NCBI GenBank assembly: GCA_028641055.1 | Contig: CM054062.1 | Coordinates: forward strand, 182,775,958 to 182,839,957 | Origin: Alopecurus myosuroides | Lineage: Eukaryota > Streptophyta > Magnoliopsida > Poales > Poaceae | Length of the DNA stretch: 64,000 nucleotides | Reading direction: 5' to 3' | In this document: positions 22,815-36,611 of the stretch, piece after piece | Position numbering within the stretch: the first letter of the stretch is position 1 | Layout: every line of letters begins with the position of its first letter | Notes under the pieces: model-generated | What the model was told of the DNA's origin: nothing | The model's database searches: none | What the model saw: only the letters and a program-made list of their open reading frames with translations | Made by a program: the position numbers and the translations under genes

Positions 22815-25800
22815 AATCTCGTCCCCGAGATTCGCAAGCGAGGACTAAGAGAGGGCCAACAAACACAATGTTAGTGTTGGAGTGCAGGTGCTTCCCCCTT
22901 TGACTTTTCTTGGGAGGCGGGGTATTCCCGTAAATTAGCAAATTCACTTTAAAAAGTACACCAGTATTGTTTTAGGTCCAAAACTTTTGTTTCCTAGTTT
23001 TGAAGAGACCTGACCAGGGTCTCCTTACCTTGGGTTTTGGACGATTTAGAAACAACCAAAATTAAGGTTAGTGCGGAACTACCTGGAAACGTACCGTCAA
23101 TTATTACATGAGTTCCTAGCTATATCCCATATCTTACATACCACATATGGGGTGGTGTAGCTTGTGGGTGCAAAGGTTAGGTTGCCAAGGTAAAACAAAC
23201 AGATAGAACAAATACTCACGGCAGTGGGTGTTACTCCCCACAAGCAACTATCACTTAATACGTTCATGATTTTAGTTGGATGTTTTAGTTTCCTAAGATA
23301 CTCTTAAGCACCATCATAACACAATTACGAACTCATGCTAAGGTAAAACATTTAAACAAACTCCAATAATCAAGCAAACAACACCACAGATGAATAGATT
23401 ATTTATTCACTAGGTTATTGTTTATTAGAGGTTTTGGAATCCATCAATCATGAACAATTAGCAAACAACCAGTAGCTAAAAACCAATGAATCCAATCATA
23501 AAGATATTCTAAAATACCATCTTCACACAAGATAAAACTCCTATTACACAGGCATATAAAAAAAACAGGACTGCACAAATAACACACTAGTATGACAAAT
23601 CTACACCAGCATGCTATAAGAGATAATCATATCCTATAACCATAGAACATGCAACTAAATAATTCATGGCATGATAACAGAAGTAATAACTTCCTAAACA
23701 TGCTATATCAACACATATACTCATAAAATAAAAAGAGGGTAATACTGGAGCCAAAATCACCATTTTCTAGTGGTGAAACTAGCTTCACCCTAGAGAAGCA
23801 AACAATGCTATCATGATGTTTAAATCTCAACAAGCAAGTCATGAACATAAGTGTACCTAATAACAGTACACCAATCCTACTCATGTTAGAAAGCACAAGC
23901 ACCAGAGTAATTTTATGAATCAACCATTAAGCATGCAGAAATTTCTTCTAGCAATTTCTGTTTTCTTTAACCAATTCCTAGCAAACAAGCAAGGTATAAC
24001 TCACACAACCAGTAGCTATGCAAGTAATGAAAAGTTATCTAAACCTTTTCAAAAAACCATATACTCAATTTAAAATTATTCACAAACAATCTACCAATCA
24101 AGAGGAATTTATTTTATTTGCGAACAATTTAATTTTAGCACACGATAGTGAAACATTTCTTAACATGATACCCCTAAGGAATATTATTCTAACAAAAGGA
24201 TCACACCTAAACATATTAGTATTTGCTAATAATAAATAAACTTCTCACATGCATAGGTGAAAACAAACAATTATATTTTCCATGGTGGAAAATAGAAATC
24301 AATCACCTAGTGAAAGATGCTATTTTTCACACATGTGTATGGTTGGGGATTTTCATCCTCAAGCCAAAATGCAATGGTACCAGTGGGCTATGGCCTACTA
24401 ATACCAAGGAAAAATAGGTACTAAGCCTCTGGTTACTCATGAAAAACTTTACATACAAGATAAAAAATATAAGGTTATTTAATCTAGTGAAACAATACTA
24501 GTGCATAATGATAGCAATGCTTACCCATGCTTTACTATTAAGAGACATGCAAGCTAACATAGGTACAAGCATCAAAATAACAGTACCTAAATGGTACTGG
24601 ACTCAAAGAAAACATAGCACAAAATCTACTAAGAAAGTATACACAGATCTAGCTCTCACCATACTTCCAAATACTAAACTAGAAGGTAACAAATGCTATT
24701 TCATTTTTATTCGAGTTTCCAATCATGCACACACTTTCTAGGGTAGATTTATTGTAAGAAAACAACATAATAACAAGTCCTAACAACTCCATATAAGTTA
24801 GGAAGCAAGATTGAAAAAAAACACAAATTCATTTCAATCAAGAGCACACAAAGAAACAAAAACAGGAAAACTGCTGTTTCCTAGATCTATCATAACCATT
24901 CCATCGTTCACTTTATTTCTAAACCTCGAATCTCATAGTACCTACAACGTCTACTAAGATTTGGTTTCCAAAGTAGATACACCCGATATCCTATTGACTA
25001 GTAAACGAATAGGTCATCATCTTATTTTCTCGTGACTTCTCCTTTTTACCAACTAGATTAAAAGGTGTCGTAAGTCACTTAATTTCTTGGTTTAGAAAGA
25101 GTTGTCAGTAGTTCGCATGCTTTGGTTAGGTGTCAACCTAAGATTAGGCAAAGCATGTTAGTCTTGTTAGCTTTCTATTTAATAATGTTTGTCCGACAAG
25201 ATACGACTAGCGTCATCGTACGTCGAATATTGAATCGTGCTCTTCGGATTGGCTTTTGAGGGGGTTGCGCATCATGGCATGTGAAGACTTCTTTTGCACC
25301 TTTCTCCAGAGGAGGGAGGTATATAACTTTTAAAAGGGGATCTCTTTAGTTTGGTGTTTTAAAAGGGGACATAAAAAATGTGCAACATTTAGCCAACAGG
25401 GCAAAACGAGTCTTTTGCAACCAGACAAACATAGAGGCCTTGGTCAGTAGTGGTTGGTGCATTCACGCCTTTTCTTCTTTGAAGGCTGTCATTTTTGGAG
25501 CTTTATCTGTTGGACTGCATCACTGGTAGCAACGCTATCAGCTCGTGTGGCTTGATGGTCCTCCATTATTAGGCCCAACAGTGCTTTCATTGATGGTGGG
25601 GGAGATGGTGGTGGTTCACGACGGGTCGCATTATGAAGCGAAAACAAGTATAAGTCTAAGCAACAAATTCATGTTTTTGAATACCATACAAACATTTTTG
25701 CTTGCAAAATCTTAACAAGAGGCGATTCAAAAACAAGAGCGGGGCAATCACAAATTTGCAAATTTTGAGCACCCCACAAACATATAGAAGCCTAGATGAA

Positions 25801-26384
25801 CCAAATTCTACACCACACAATAGCACAAAGCCTGATGGACACACATATGCAAGCCATAACACACAAACAAGGATCCATTGGAGCTACGTCGGGGGAGGCG
25901 ACTCATGGGGTCATCGCTAAATTACTCCAAACTAGACGGATCCAAAATCCTAGAAGTGGCTGAAGAACTATATCTACTTCTGACCATCATCACTGTAGAG
26001 CTAGGCAATTATTTTGGTCTTCTCGGGACATCGGCAAGTATACAAGTTTTTTGGATGGAAACAAGATAATAGAAGTAAAGTTTTGATAAAACTTTTAACG
26101 GACTATGCAACAATTTGTTTTTGAAACTCCAACTATTTTCTGGACAGAAAACTTCAAAGACGAGAGATGTTTCAAAAACAGAGCGGAGCAGTTGCAAACA
26201 AGTAAGAAATAAACTCTTAACCGAGAGACATATGCCTTTAGAATCTTTTGATAAGATAAGAAGGAGGGGAAAATATACTAAAATTCCCTTAGATTAAAAT
26301 AATGTAGATAGTAAATAGGTTTTTACTCCAAAATACTTTTCTTTCCTATCTGACGTCCATGCTAACTAAGGTCTCCTAAGGTCA
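22815..26384 (-). mobile_element. Internal region of the LARD-like element, nearly coding-free
   Basis: About 3.6 kb, AT-rich. No reading frame in any frame resembles protease, reverse transcriptase, RNase H or integrase. Only the short gag-like stub near 25489-25638 has a protein-like look. It would need enzymes supplied in trans. Confidence 0.7.
25489..25638 (-). pseudogene. Gag-like N-terminal stub
   Basis: About 50 codons on the minus strand with a proline-rich start (RREPPPSPPPSMKALLGLI) followed by a helical, Gln-rich stretch, then a stop. Gypsy gag proteins of grasses often begin with such a poly-Pro segment and a helical region. It lies about 0.75 kb inside the PBS, the right place for gag. 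It may be a relic of a former autonomous element; chance similarity is possible. Confidence 0.4.
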
Positions 26385-26401
26385 GGATGGCTCTGATACC
26401 A
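26385..26401 (-). other. Primer binding site of the LARD-like element (initiator Met tRNA)
   Basis: The minus strand reads TGGTATCAGAGCCATCC four bases from the LTR end. This is the standard plant retrotransposon PBS complementary to initiator methionine tRNA, and it fixes the orientation of the element. Confidence 0.9.
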
Positions 26402-26405
26402 ACGT

Positions 26406-29400
26406 TGTAAGGACCCCAGACCGGCAGTCTGAAACCCTCCGTATGCATACATTCACGATCCCAGAAAGATCAGTCGTGAACAACATACAAAGTTGGCACA
26501 CAGAAATACATCATCCATTACACGAATACATAAAGGTATTACATAAAAGATCACATGATCAAGTTTAACGCAACTGCCATACAGGGCAGGCAACTTAACA
26601 AACACAGCGGAAGACAATTAAAACACAACGTAGATGAGCCCAAGTCACTCCTTAACTGTAACACCCGGGTTTTTCCAATTAGAATTGCTTGTTGTTTTTC
26701 TTTTGCATCACATAGCATCATGCATCATATGCCTTGCACTTGTTTTCAAACCAATTAAAACTTTCAAACCAACTTAAGAAAATTCAAACAATGCACTCTT
26801 GTTTCACACTCAAATTGTTTTCAATAAAAATTGAGTTGGAATTAAGATTTGCTTGGTTAATAAAATCCCCTTTCATTAAAACCCTATTTGAAATTCCAAT
26901 GACAAATTCAAAGCAATTGGCAATTTGAATTTTTTTTTTGAAAATAAAGTTCACAAACCATGGACCTCACTGTTTGGTAATTCAATAAAAATTATTGCAT
27001 AAAAATAAAACCCTAAAAACCTATTCCTTTTCTCTCTCTCTCTTTCCTACAAAAAAAATGTGCAAACAGAAAAATAGAAGCAAAAAAAAATAAGAAAGGG
27101 AGGGCAGGCCAGCCCACTTGGGCCAGCCCACCACACCCCCACGAGCCAGCCCGCTCCCACCTTTCCCCCACCTCCGTACGTGCTGACGCCATCCATGGAG
27201 AAAACGACAGAGACCTCCACCTGCTCCCCCTCCCCCCACCTTATAGCTCCCCTTCCCTCTCCCAAACCCTAACCCGAGCTCTCCTCCCTCTTCCTCCATC
27301 TCCACCGCCGCCATTCCCCTCTTCCTCCTTTCTCCCTCTTCTCTGTAATTTTTCTCTGAACCCCAATCACCCTCCATGGCCGGAGATGGAGCTCCATGGC
27401 GCGGCCACCACGGGCACCCTCGGCCCTCCATCTCGCCGGGAATGGAAAGAGGGCACGGCCCTCTCCCTCCTCGTATCCTCGACGGAGCCCGAGGCGCCCC
27501 GTGCCGCCGCCGCTGAGCACGTCATCGCCGCCGTCGTCACCTGTCGGGTTCCTGAACCTCATCGCCGTTCGTCCTTCTTCCTCGACCAGCTGCGAGGTGA
27601 GTGCTCCCCCTCTCGTCTCTCCCCTCTCTCCCCTCTGCTCCGCAATCGCACGGCCAGCACGCACCCAGGCCCTCGCACGCCGGCAGTCGGTCGCCGCCCG
27701 TCGTTTCCGATCGATTGCAGTTTTGATGCAGTTTTCGTCAGTAGCCGCCCCCCTCACCTCAAAACCCCCACGCTTCTGTATCTTTGAACAAGCCGAGCGC
27801 AGCCCCACTGGCAGCATCCCCGCACGCACACCCAGCAGGTCTTGGGTTCGATTCCCCCAGGCGCAGCCACCCCCTTTTTTTCCCTCCTTTTCCTTTTATT
27901 TCTCGAATTTCAGAAAAGCAGATCTGAAACCTTATTTGTAAAATCAATATAAAATTGAATATTGCTCCAAATTCAACGATTCAAGTTTCTGTGGATTCAT
28001 AATTTTGTGCTCTTCCTGTTAATGTCAAGTTTGCAACATGTTTCTGTAATAATTTTTGCACTAAATAATTAAATACCTAAATGGCTATTAAGAGTTGAAA
28101 CTTTGGAATTTCATAACTTGAGTTTGGTTCAACCAATTTGAGCAAACTTGGGCTCTAAAAATTTGTCTTAATAAACTCTACACATTGGTATTTTATTTGG
28201 CCACAATTGAATTAATTTTGAACATGTTTCCCTCTGTTTACTAAAAAGGGCAGAATAGAAATGCCTATGAAAAATTGCATAATAAATTCAATAATAACCC
28301 AAAAATTATGTTTAATAGCTCAAAATGTTCAGTGAAACATTTGCTACATGTTTTCAACCTTTTCAGTACATTTTGTTTACTGTTTTCCCTAATTAAAAGT
28401 GGTGCAATAATTCAATGCTTTAATTAAACCTTTTAAAATTGCAAAATTCATAACTTGGGCAATTCAAATCCACTTCCAACATGTAAAATATGTTTTCCAT
28501 GCAAAATTGAATAAGCTTTCCAAATATAAACTTTGTTTTCTGTTTTGAATAATTTAAATTGCTGAAAACAACTATTTCTTAATTAATGCATTTAAAATTG
28601 CCAATTTAATAACTTGCTCATCTAAAATCCAAATTCAACAAATGAAATATGTTTTCCATCTAAAATTTTGTGTTCTTTCCAAATATAATTTTTCTTATCT
28701 GTTTTGAACAATTAAAATGGGTGAAAACAACAAATGCTTGTGTAACTCATTTAAGAAGCCAAATTTCATAACTTAATAAATAAAATTCCAAACTTGGTAA
28801 ACACCTTTTCAAATTGAAGCTATTGTTGTTTTCTTATTGTTTTCATCATCCATGCATCATTCTAATCAACTCTCACATGATGGTTATTTGTAGATCATTT
28901 AATTCAACATTAATTCATGGGCTTTTCTATATGCAACCCAAATTGCATATGGTCCCATTTAAATATGTTTACCATGTCAACTAGTTTATCTTTGATGCAT
29001 CCTTGAACTTGTCATTCATCCATATCTTGATCATGCTCCGTAGAAATAATTGTTGCATCCGGTATTTGTTCTAGTTCGTTGCTTCTTCACGGATAGGACG
29101 TTGAGATGATGTGAGCAACGACAGGTTCTGCGGATGTACCTCTACTTGCTGGATTCCAGGCAAGTATACTCACTTGCTGCCTATGGCTGCCTTTCATCAC
29201 CTGTTACCGATTCTTTCCGTTATTCTTATGCTAGCCTTATGATTCGATGCTTGTGTCTCGATCCTATCATATGTTTACCTTGCAGCCATGATATAGCCTT
29301 CCTTCCACTTCCTATTAACTGTTGTTTGTTTACCCTGTTGGCCCTTGTGTCGTAGTTGCATGCTTAGTGTTGTTTGCGCTCTAGTCCTGTTGTCCTTTGT

Positions 29401-32400
29401 TCTATCACTTGTGTAGTTGATAGTTGGGTTTTGATTCAATCAACAACATGTTAATGTTTGGGGTAATAACAATTTGATGATAAGGCACCGGCAGGAGGCC
29501 CGACGCGGTTTTGAGGCCTGCTAGTGTCGAACCTAATTAGGAAAAGGGTCTTGTCCATTGATCCATGATGAGCGCACTAACCGCATGTGGGAAGCGAGTA
29601 TGGGCGCCCCCCACAATTCTGATTCGATTCGCATCTCGTCCAAATCGCCTCATTTAGTTCGGGTTTTCCATTTGCCGCATGCATATGCAGGTGCGAACCC
29701 TTGGCGCCAGGGTGGAACTTTTGTAGTCGGCATTTAGGGAGACACGTTCTTAGAGTGCTATGAGGGTCCCCTTTTCTTCGTGGGGCTTGATTAGCCGTGC
29801 GCTCAATTGCACGGGGTTCTTTGGGCTTGATGCGAAGAAGAGTTGGGTTGTGTTGAGTACCTCGCTTGGTGGGTTGATCCCCCGTCTGGCGGGTTATTCT
29901 TACGTGTACGGCCAAATTGGTGCATCCCTGCAGGGTTAAATCTTCTCGAGAAGCCGTGTTGTCCGCGGTTATGGATGACTTGGTGAAAGTGCTGGCTAAC
30001 AAGTACTCAGACAACTTACACTTAACGATGATAACTTGACTAGTGATATAGATTACCTCCACCATAAAAATGAATGTCACCTTAATCAACCGTGTGAGTT
30101 TCCTTGGGTTGCTTCCTTAGTAGGGGGTAACATTGGATGGGTATTGTTTGGTGAGTAGTTGTAGTTGGTTCTGATACGCTATCTTATCCCTTTCTTTTAG
30201 CCGGATGTTGTAGCGAGTCTCTGTAGTTAGTTATTGCAGCCCGCTGCCGCCTCTTTGCAATAATCCTTTCCTTTCCGTTGAACCCAAAGTATTTGTATCT
30301 TGTGATGATCGGTTACGCTGGTATCTTGTGAGTATGGGTTATCCACTTGCCAGTACTTAACCGTACTGACCCACGAATCCTTTTCGTGGCTGCATATTCC
30401 ACATTGCAGTCAACAGGTTTGAAGTCTGACGACGTTAGCTTGGGAATCCCTCCGGCTTGGCCTGGGCAGGGATTGGACGCCATCGGTTATCTTCAGGACT
30501 CTTAGTCCAATTTGTATCTTGTCCGTAGCCGGACGCTATGTTGTTTCTTCCGTTGTTATTTGGATCTTTGTATTGTATCAGTTGTATCCTTGACTCGTTT
30601 GAGTCGGCTTATATATACCTCTTCTGTTGTTGTTGTGGATTATTCGTGAACTGTTGTAATGTTATCACAAGTGGCAACCTGGAATCGGTTATTATGTGGA
30701 TTTTGGCGGGAATGCTGAAATCTGTATAGTGCCCGATCCCGGGGCGTCACATTAACCTACAGGCTGCTGACCCGGAGACGATCCTAGTTCGCAAAGCCGT
30801 CAACTCCGTACTTCTCTTCATAGATCTCCTTCGGAGGCTCCTTCTCAAAGTCTGGCAAGTAGATACCAGGGGCGAAACCATAATGAGTACATTTGAATGT
30901 ACTCAGCAAGACATCCATCATGTCACTTACCAAACATGCAAATATGCTTATATGGTGGAATAGGTAGGCTATAAATAGGGTTCACTATCAATGGTGTTCA
31001 TATATGATGACACCACAGTTGCAGTCAGGTTAATCTGTATCTTCGTTGAAGAAGATACTTCAGAAGAAAATAATATAGTTTTATTTCTCTTGTAGATATC
31101 ACATGTACAAGAGGTTTTGTAAAGCTTTGTTAAAGAATATTTTCTCTTTGCAAAACTTCTTGGAATCAGTTTCCAGAATTCTTGCTTAGAGTAGAAAACG
31201 TTTTCTTTGCAAAACATTTTGTTTTGTATAGCGACATCTGGCTTTTCATCATCGACGATACCTCCACGGTATCCGTTTTCCTTCCTTTCCGAACTTCACA
31301 AGTTCAACACTTCCTTTCAAAAACACCTTTTTGAAAACATTGACACAATGCTAGCTACATGGCCATTCAACTGTCCATATCCGAGGACGCGGCTTCTTCG
31401 AAAAAGTTGTACTCTGCAGAGGTGTACACATCCACCAGATCCAGTACACCTACCGTGAACAACCACGGACTGTAACAACAGTATGTAAATATCAGGTATC
31501 TGATCATAACCATTCACTATGTTCAAGCTAGTATATGTCTATCTCTCAGTCGAGTGTACGCATCCCCGGCACCGAGCTAATCCCTGCCAAGCCAGGAGCC
31601 CCAACTGCTGCATCCGGAGGGAAAATGAATCCCACACTTTTATGTCTCCACGACATTCGGTTCGAGGGTACGACGTCCCTTATAGCGATTGAGATAGAAC
31701 ACACACTAACAAGGACAAACTTCAAGTTAAGCCCCGTGCCCATGTTGGGGTAGGGTGGCAGTACGGTAAAGGTTGTCCGGCGAAGACTAGGTTATGTGTC
31801 ATTTTTGAAAACACCACTTTCTCAAAAATGACCACTTCCACATTCCTCCGGAGAACAAGGATCCGCCTTTTCTCCGGGTTTTTCCGTAAAGCCTTTGTTT
31901 TGTAGAATAACAATTTTAGGGTGTCCACTTAGGGACTAGTATATTTGATGGTAATAAATACCATATGGTGGCTTATGGGCTTGGTATTACCAAGTTTAAC
32001 TACTGGCATGATAGTAACCTATATAATAGTATGGTAGTAATAGCCACATCAAAAATAGTTTTGATAATCAAGTTTTGGTAAAACTTCAGAGGTAAAACAT
32101 GCATGATAGATAATGATAAGTATTGTACCAGCAAGCATCAGGATGGCTTGCCTGGTAACTCCTTGTGTCCCTGGTTTTGGAGCGACTGGAACTTGGAACA
32201 GAGCTTCACGACACTCCCTTCCTCTTCGTTTTCTAACGTCGTAAAGAGAATAAAGGACACACATTTAGAACCAATCAACGCAAGAAACCATACATAACAG
32301 TACATACAGCAAGGAATCTAATAATAACCAATCTCACAATTATTAATTTAGGCAAACAATCAAACAATCACACTTGGCAGAAATGCCATTTAATAGGGAA

Positions 32401-35400
32401 ACTCAAGGTTGGAGGGACATATCTCACAACCTCAATATCATGGATTCAGTGGGTGTGCCACTCTCATACCAAGATATTAATAAACCCAAAATACACTTAG
32501 TTTCACAACGGTGAGACTACTAAGAGTATACAAAACATGCACAATAATAATCATGGCAATGGGTCTATCAACCAAACCACAAAAAGAACAAGGTAGCTAA
32601 TCTACTAAGCCTAAATTCACATCAAGAATAAATAAGGCACATGATTTTCAAAAGTTACTTGTACAAATCAGTTAGCCTACACAAGTGTAACAAGGTAATA
32701 GACTCATCACAAAACACACAATTTCTCATAGTGAGAACAATAGAAGCAATGAATAAAAAGGAGGAATCCTATAGACATGCTTCTACTAAGGGTTTGCTAT
32801 GCAAGCAAGCATAATAAGTAAAGTACTAAAATGCAAACAAGGAACCATGTTATCATAATGGGAAATGAAAACATGTCCTCATGCTAGGATACACAAATAT
32901 CCACCAAACACAAGTTGGCAGGAAAAATAATTCAATACCAAAAACTGCTAAGGAAACTAGTACTACTCAAACATGAAGAATCAATGGATGCATTTCAATC
33001 AAGTAATTGAAATACAACCAGAGGGTCCATGTCATAAAAACAGGAGTGAAACACATCTATACTTTCTATAACAAAAAGTACCCCATTTAATAAAACAAGG
33101 CATCAATTTGCAGGGCAACTCCTACATACTAGAGGAATCAAACAACACTCCAAGAAATGGATTTTTCCTAGCAATACACTCATGATTACAACCACTTACA
33201 AACAGAAGCATACACATTTTCATTTATCACTAAAAATCCCAAAGGAAAACTACTAGGCACTCATTAGTTAGAGAACTATATAAAAGAAACACACCTAGTG
33301 TAGGGGAAATAATGTTTCCACCAAAAATGCAATGACACCAGTGGGTGTTCCACTAGCATATCAAAGCATTAAGAGGTCACAAGGCCTCTGGTCATACTTG
33401 CTAAAAATTAACAAAAGCCTAAACTAGCATCTAGTGCAATAACCATACTAGTAGAAAATAATAGGGTGCTAAAATAAGCAAGGTAATGCTACTCATGTTA
33501 TTATGCCCACACAAGTGAAAATTTCAGGGGTCAAGTACTCCTCAAAACCTTACCAAAATTATACTGGTCCTATGAATACAACACAAAAATATGTGGCTAC
33601 ACAACCACAAATTCTTATGCCAAAAATTCTACACATGAGAGAATTTTTCCAACATTTGCATAGTGATGACTAAACTACTCATGCTTCTCTACCAACTCAA
33701 ATGAAATCTAGCAGAGGTGATAACAACAAAATATAAGTACCAACATGGTACTGGATTCAATCAACAATCCAAGTGCTTGCACATAATTTATCACTCAAAA
33801 ATCCTATGCAAGTATTAACTAGAGAATAAACATATGTTATTCTCATAAATCCTATTTCTTCTCAACCCAAGTCCACACAATCTAACATGCTAAAATAGCT
33901 AAGTACATCTTACAAAACAAGTTCACACAACTTGTACATGCTAGAAAACAATATTGCAACACAAAAATATATGCACACAATTTAATTACCTAAAATGCCA
34001 AAATGGCAGAAACATGCAAATTAAAGATATGTCCACCAAATTTTCTATGATGCCCTAAAAATTAAACCCATCTAGGTTTGGACAGAACTAAACATACACA
34101 AGACCATCCAATTGAGTTTGCATCAAAACTCATCTTTCATTATTTTATAAAAATCACCAAAGTGCTCTCTGGTGTTTTACCAAATTGCATGCCATTTCAG
34201 AAATATTAGGAATGTGGAAGCAAGGTTAATTTCTCCTGTTAGTAAATTTTAAGGGCTTTCCAATTCAATTGGATACATCTCATTCTGAGTTGTGAAATTA
34301 AAATGGTGCTCATTTTGGTGTTTCTGGTATCTGTTGCCAAAACATTTTTCATTTCTAAAATATTCATCCAAATGTATATCTACAAGTTGGAGATGGTTTA
34401 GATTTTGTTTCTTTACAACTGTGAATTTTATCTTGGTCAAATTCATATTTTAGGTAGGTTTTTAAAGCCAAAAGCAAACATGCTAGTTTTTCTGGAAAAA
34501 TTAAAAGGAAAAACAGAGTGGATGGGCCAGATCTGAAGTTGGGCCGGCCAGATCCAGTCGCACCGCGAGCAGATCTAGCCTCTGCCGCTGACCAGCGGGC
34601 CAGCGGCCACGCGGCAGCCACGCCGGTAGAGGCGAGGCCCACCTGCAGGTTCAACTGCCACCAGCGCGGGTTCAAGGGGATGCTGGCGTCAGCGCGCGTC
34701 ATCGCCGGCGGGAGAGCTCCGGCGAGCCAAAAATCGAGCGATTCAGAGCCTTATTTCGCGATTAAGCTGCACCCCCACGTTGCTCTCAACGCCGGCTACC
34801 GAACGGAGGTGGTCTCGTTTCCCGGGAACCACCGGAGAGTGGCCGGCGACGAGGGCGCACGGCGGCCCGAGAGGGAGCACGGCACGGCGAGGACCTAGAG
34901 AGAGAGGGAGAGGGGAAAAGTGACCGTGAGGGCCGCGTGCTCACAATGAACGCAACGGAGTACTCGGAGAGGGCAGAGGGGGAGCGAGGCCGCGGCGATG
35001 CCTCTCCGGAGTCCGCCGGACTCGCAGACGAGGACTGGACGGCGCGGGCTCCCTGCGCCATCCCGCCTCGATTCCTCTCGCACACGAGGCAAACACGACT
35101 AGGCGGAGGCGATAGGCTACACGGCGGCCGGCGGTGAGCCCACCTTTGGCCGAATCGACGGCGAGCTCAAAGCTAGGGTTTCGGGTTTGGTGATTTTTCA
35201 AAGAGAGAGAGTGAGCTAGCTCGAGGGGAGAGAGAGGGAGCAGATAGGAGACAAGAGCACATGGGGGGGTTCTTATTCTCGAGATTCCTTCTACTCGAAG
35301 CAATGGCTAGGTCACTGCATCTACAGAGGAGCTAGGAGGAAGAAGATGACTCGGATTACATTTAGGCCCCTGGCTATTTACAAAAAGGTCCCTGTCCTCT

Positions 35401-36606
35401 ATGAAAAATGCTGTTTTCACAAGGAAAACAAAGTCAAAAATTAAAATCCTTTTGCCCAAATTCTTATTAGTTGATATGCACAACATATGTGAAAATTGGC
35501 TCAATTGGATAAACTTGATAGTTCAAAGTTGTTTAAATTTCAATTCTGACATAAATGGACATTGAATTTATTTGACTACTTAGGAGTTTCCAAAAATGAT
35601 AATTTTTGGCACACATTCCTTATTTGGCGTGTTCCTTGTGTGGTAGAAAATGCAAGTCATTTTAAGTTACTTCATAGAACAAACTTGTTCAAATTTCAAA
35701 AAGGTGCTGTCTTGAAAACAGGGGTTTTGGGCAACTTAAACAATTCAAAAATTTGTGCCCTTTTGGTTTTCATCCTTATTTATGATATAGAGAATGTGGT
35801 ATTTATTTCATGGAATTTGGAAAAAGTTTGTAGAACAAACTTGTTCAAAATTCCAATTGTTGCTGTGGAGAAAAATCATGTTTTCAGGACTTTAATGGAT
35901 TCAATTTTTGGTCTCCTCTTGTGTGTGTTCCTTATTTGATATAAGGAAGCACTGGTATCAATTTCAGATCATTTGAAGAAAGTTTACAATAGTAACTTGT
36001 TTGAGTTTCTTGTTTCTGGAAATATTGGAAATTCAATTTAATAAGGCACTTGGCTTTTCTTTAACAATGCTTTGCCAAAATATTTATGTGACTAGGGATA
36101 GCAAGCCAATTATCTCCAATAATTTTGTTTTTAAGCTTGCAAGGTTGGAAAAACATTTGATAAGATTTTGGTGAAGCATCTAAGAATGCCTCTTTTTCCT
36201 GATAATCTTTTAGGGAAATTTATTTAGTGTTTCCTCTTTCTTAATTTGGGCCTTGGAATAATATTCAACAAGTATGGGATTCATAAGATAGTTTTGGAAA
36301 ACTATTTGATCATTATTTACTTTAGAAAATATTGCCAAGGTCATTGGAACAATATGTTGAATATTTTTAGTTTACTGCTTTGCTATCTTTTTAAGTTTGT
36401 TTTCAATTTCTTAGCCATGTATTAATAACTTGAGGTTTTTGGAAACATGATAATATGCTTCCAAGGTTTGAGGAAAGAATTTATCCTCAGCAAGTTTATA
36501 TAATTAGTTTGTTTAGTTGCACTCAAACAAACACAACCAAAGTTTATTTGTCAAGCAATTAGCAAAACAACTGTGTTTTCAGGTATTCCAAAATTGGGAT
36601 GTGACA
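26406..36606 (-). repeat. 5' LTR of the LARD-like element, split by a solo LTR
   Basis: Two parts, 26406-26656 and 30757-36606, together about 6.1 kb and about 1-2% different from the left LTR in the stretches compared. The insertion at 26657 is absent from the left LTR, so it came after the LARD integrated. Confidence 0.9.
26657..30751 (+). mobile_element. 4.1 kb solo LTR nested in the LARD LTR
   Basis: Starts TGTAACACCCGGG, ends GATCCCGGGGCGTCACA, and is flanked by the 5-bp duplication TTAAC (26652-26656, 30752-30756). The empty site is visible in the other LARD LTR at about 16917, which proves the insertion. There is no second LTR, PBS or coding region. A leader-like GC-rich, pyrimidine-rich part lies at 27030-27850, with an AT-rich remainder. 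Long overlapping frames there (for example 27269-27829 minus and 27396-27941 plus) are composition artefacts. Confidence 0.88.
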
Positions 36607-36611
36607 GTACG

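Larger units (their letters stand above)
16670..36606 (-). mobile_element. LARD-like non-autonomous gypsy retrotransposon with 6.1 kb LTRs
   Basis: Flanked by a perfect 5-bp duplication GTACG (16665-16669, 36607-36611). The orientation is minus: a Met-tRNA primer site lies beside the right LTR and a polypurine tract beside the left LTR. On the minus strand the LTRs begin TGTCACATCCCAATTTTGG and end GGGGTCCTTACA. The internal 3.6 kb (22795-26405) has no gag-pol, only a gag-like stub. Without the 4.1 kb solo LTR in its 5' LTR the element is about 15.8 kb. In a 1-kb stretch (16917-17917 versus 30751-31753) I count about nine substitutions, so insertion is recent. The layout resembles the barley LARD Sukkula, but I cannot confirm family identity. 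Confidence 0.9.

Noticed and set aside
27269..27941. Overlapping long frames on both strands (186 codons minus, 181 codons plus)
   Set aside because: They lie in the GC-rich leader-like part of a solo LTR, overlap each other, and show no known domain or gene context.
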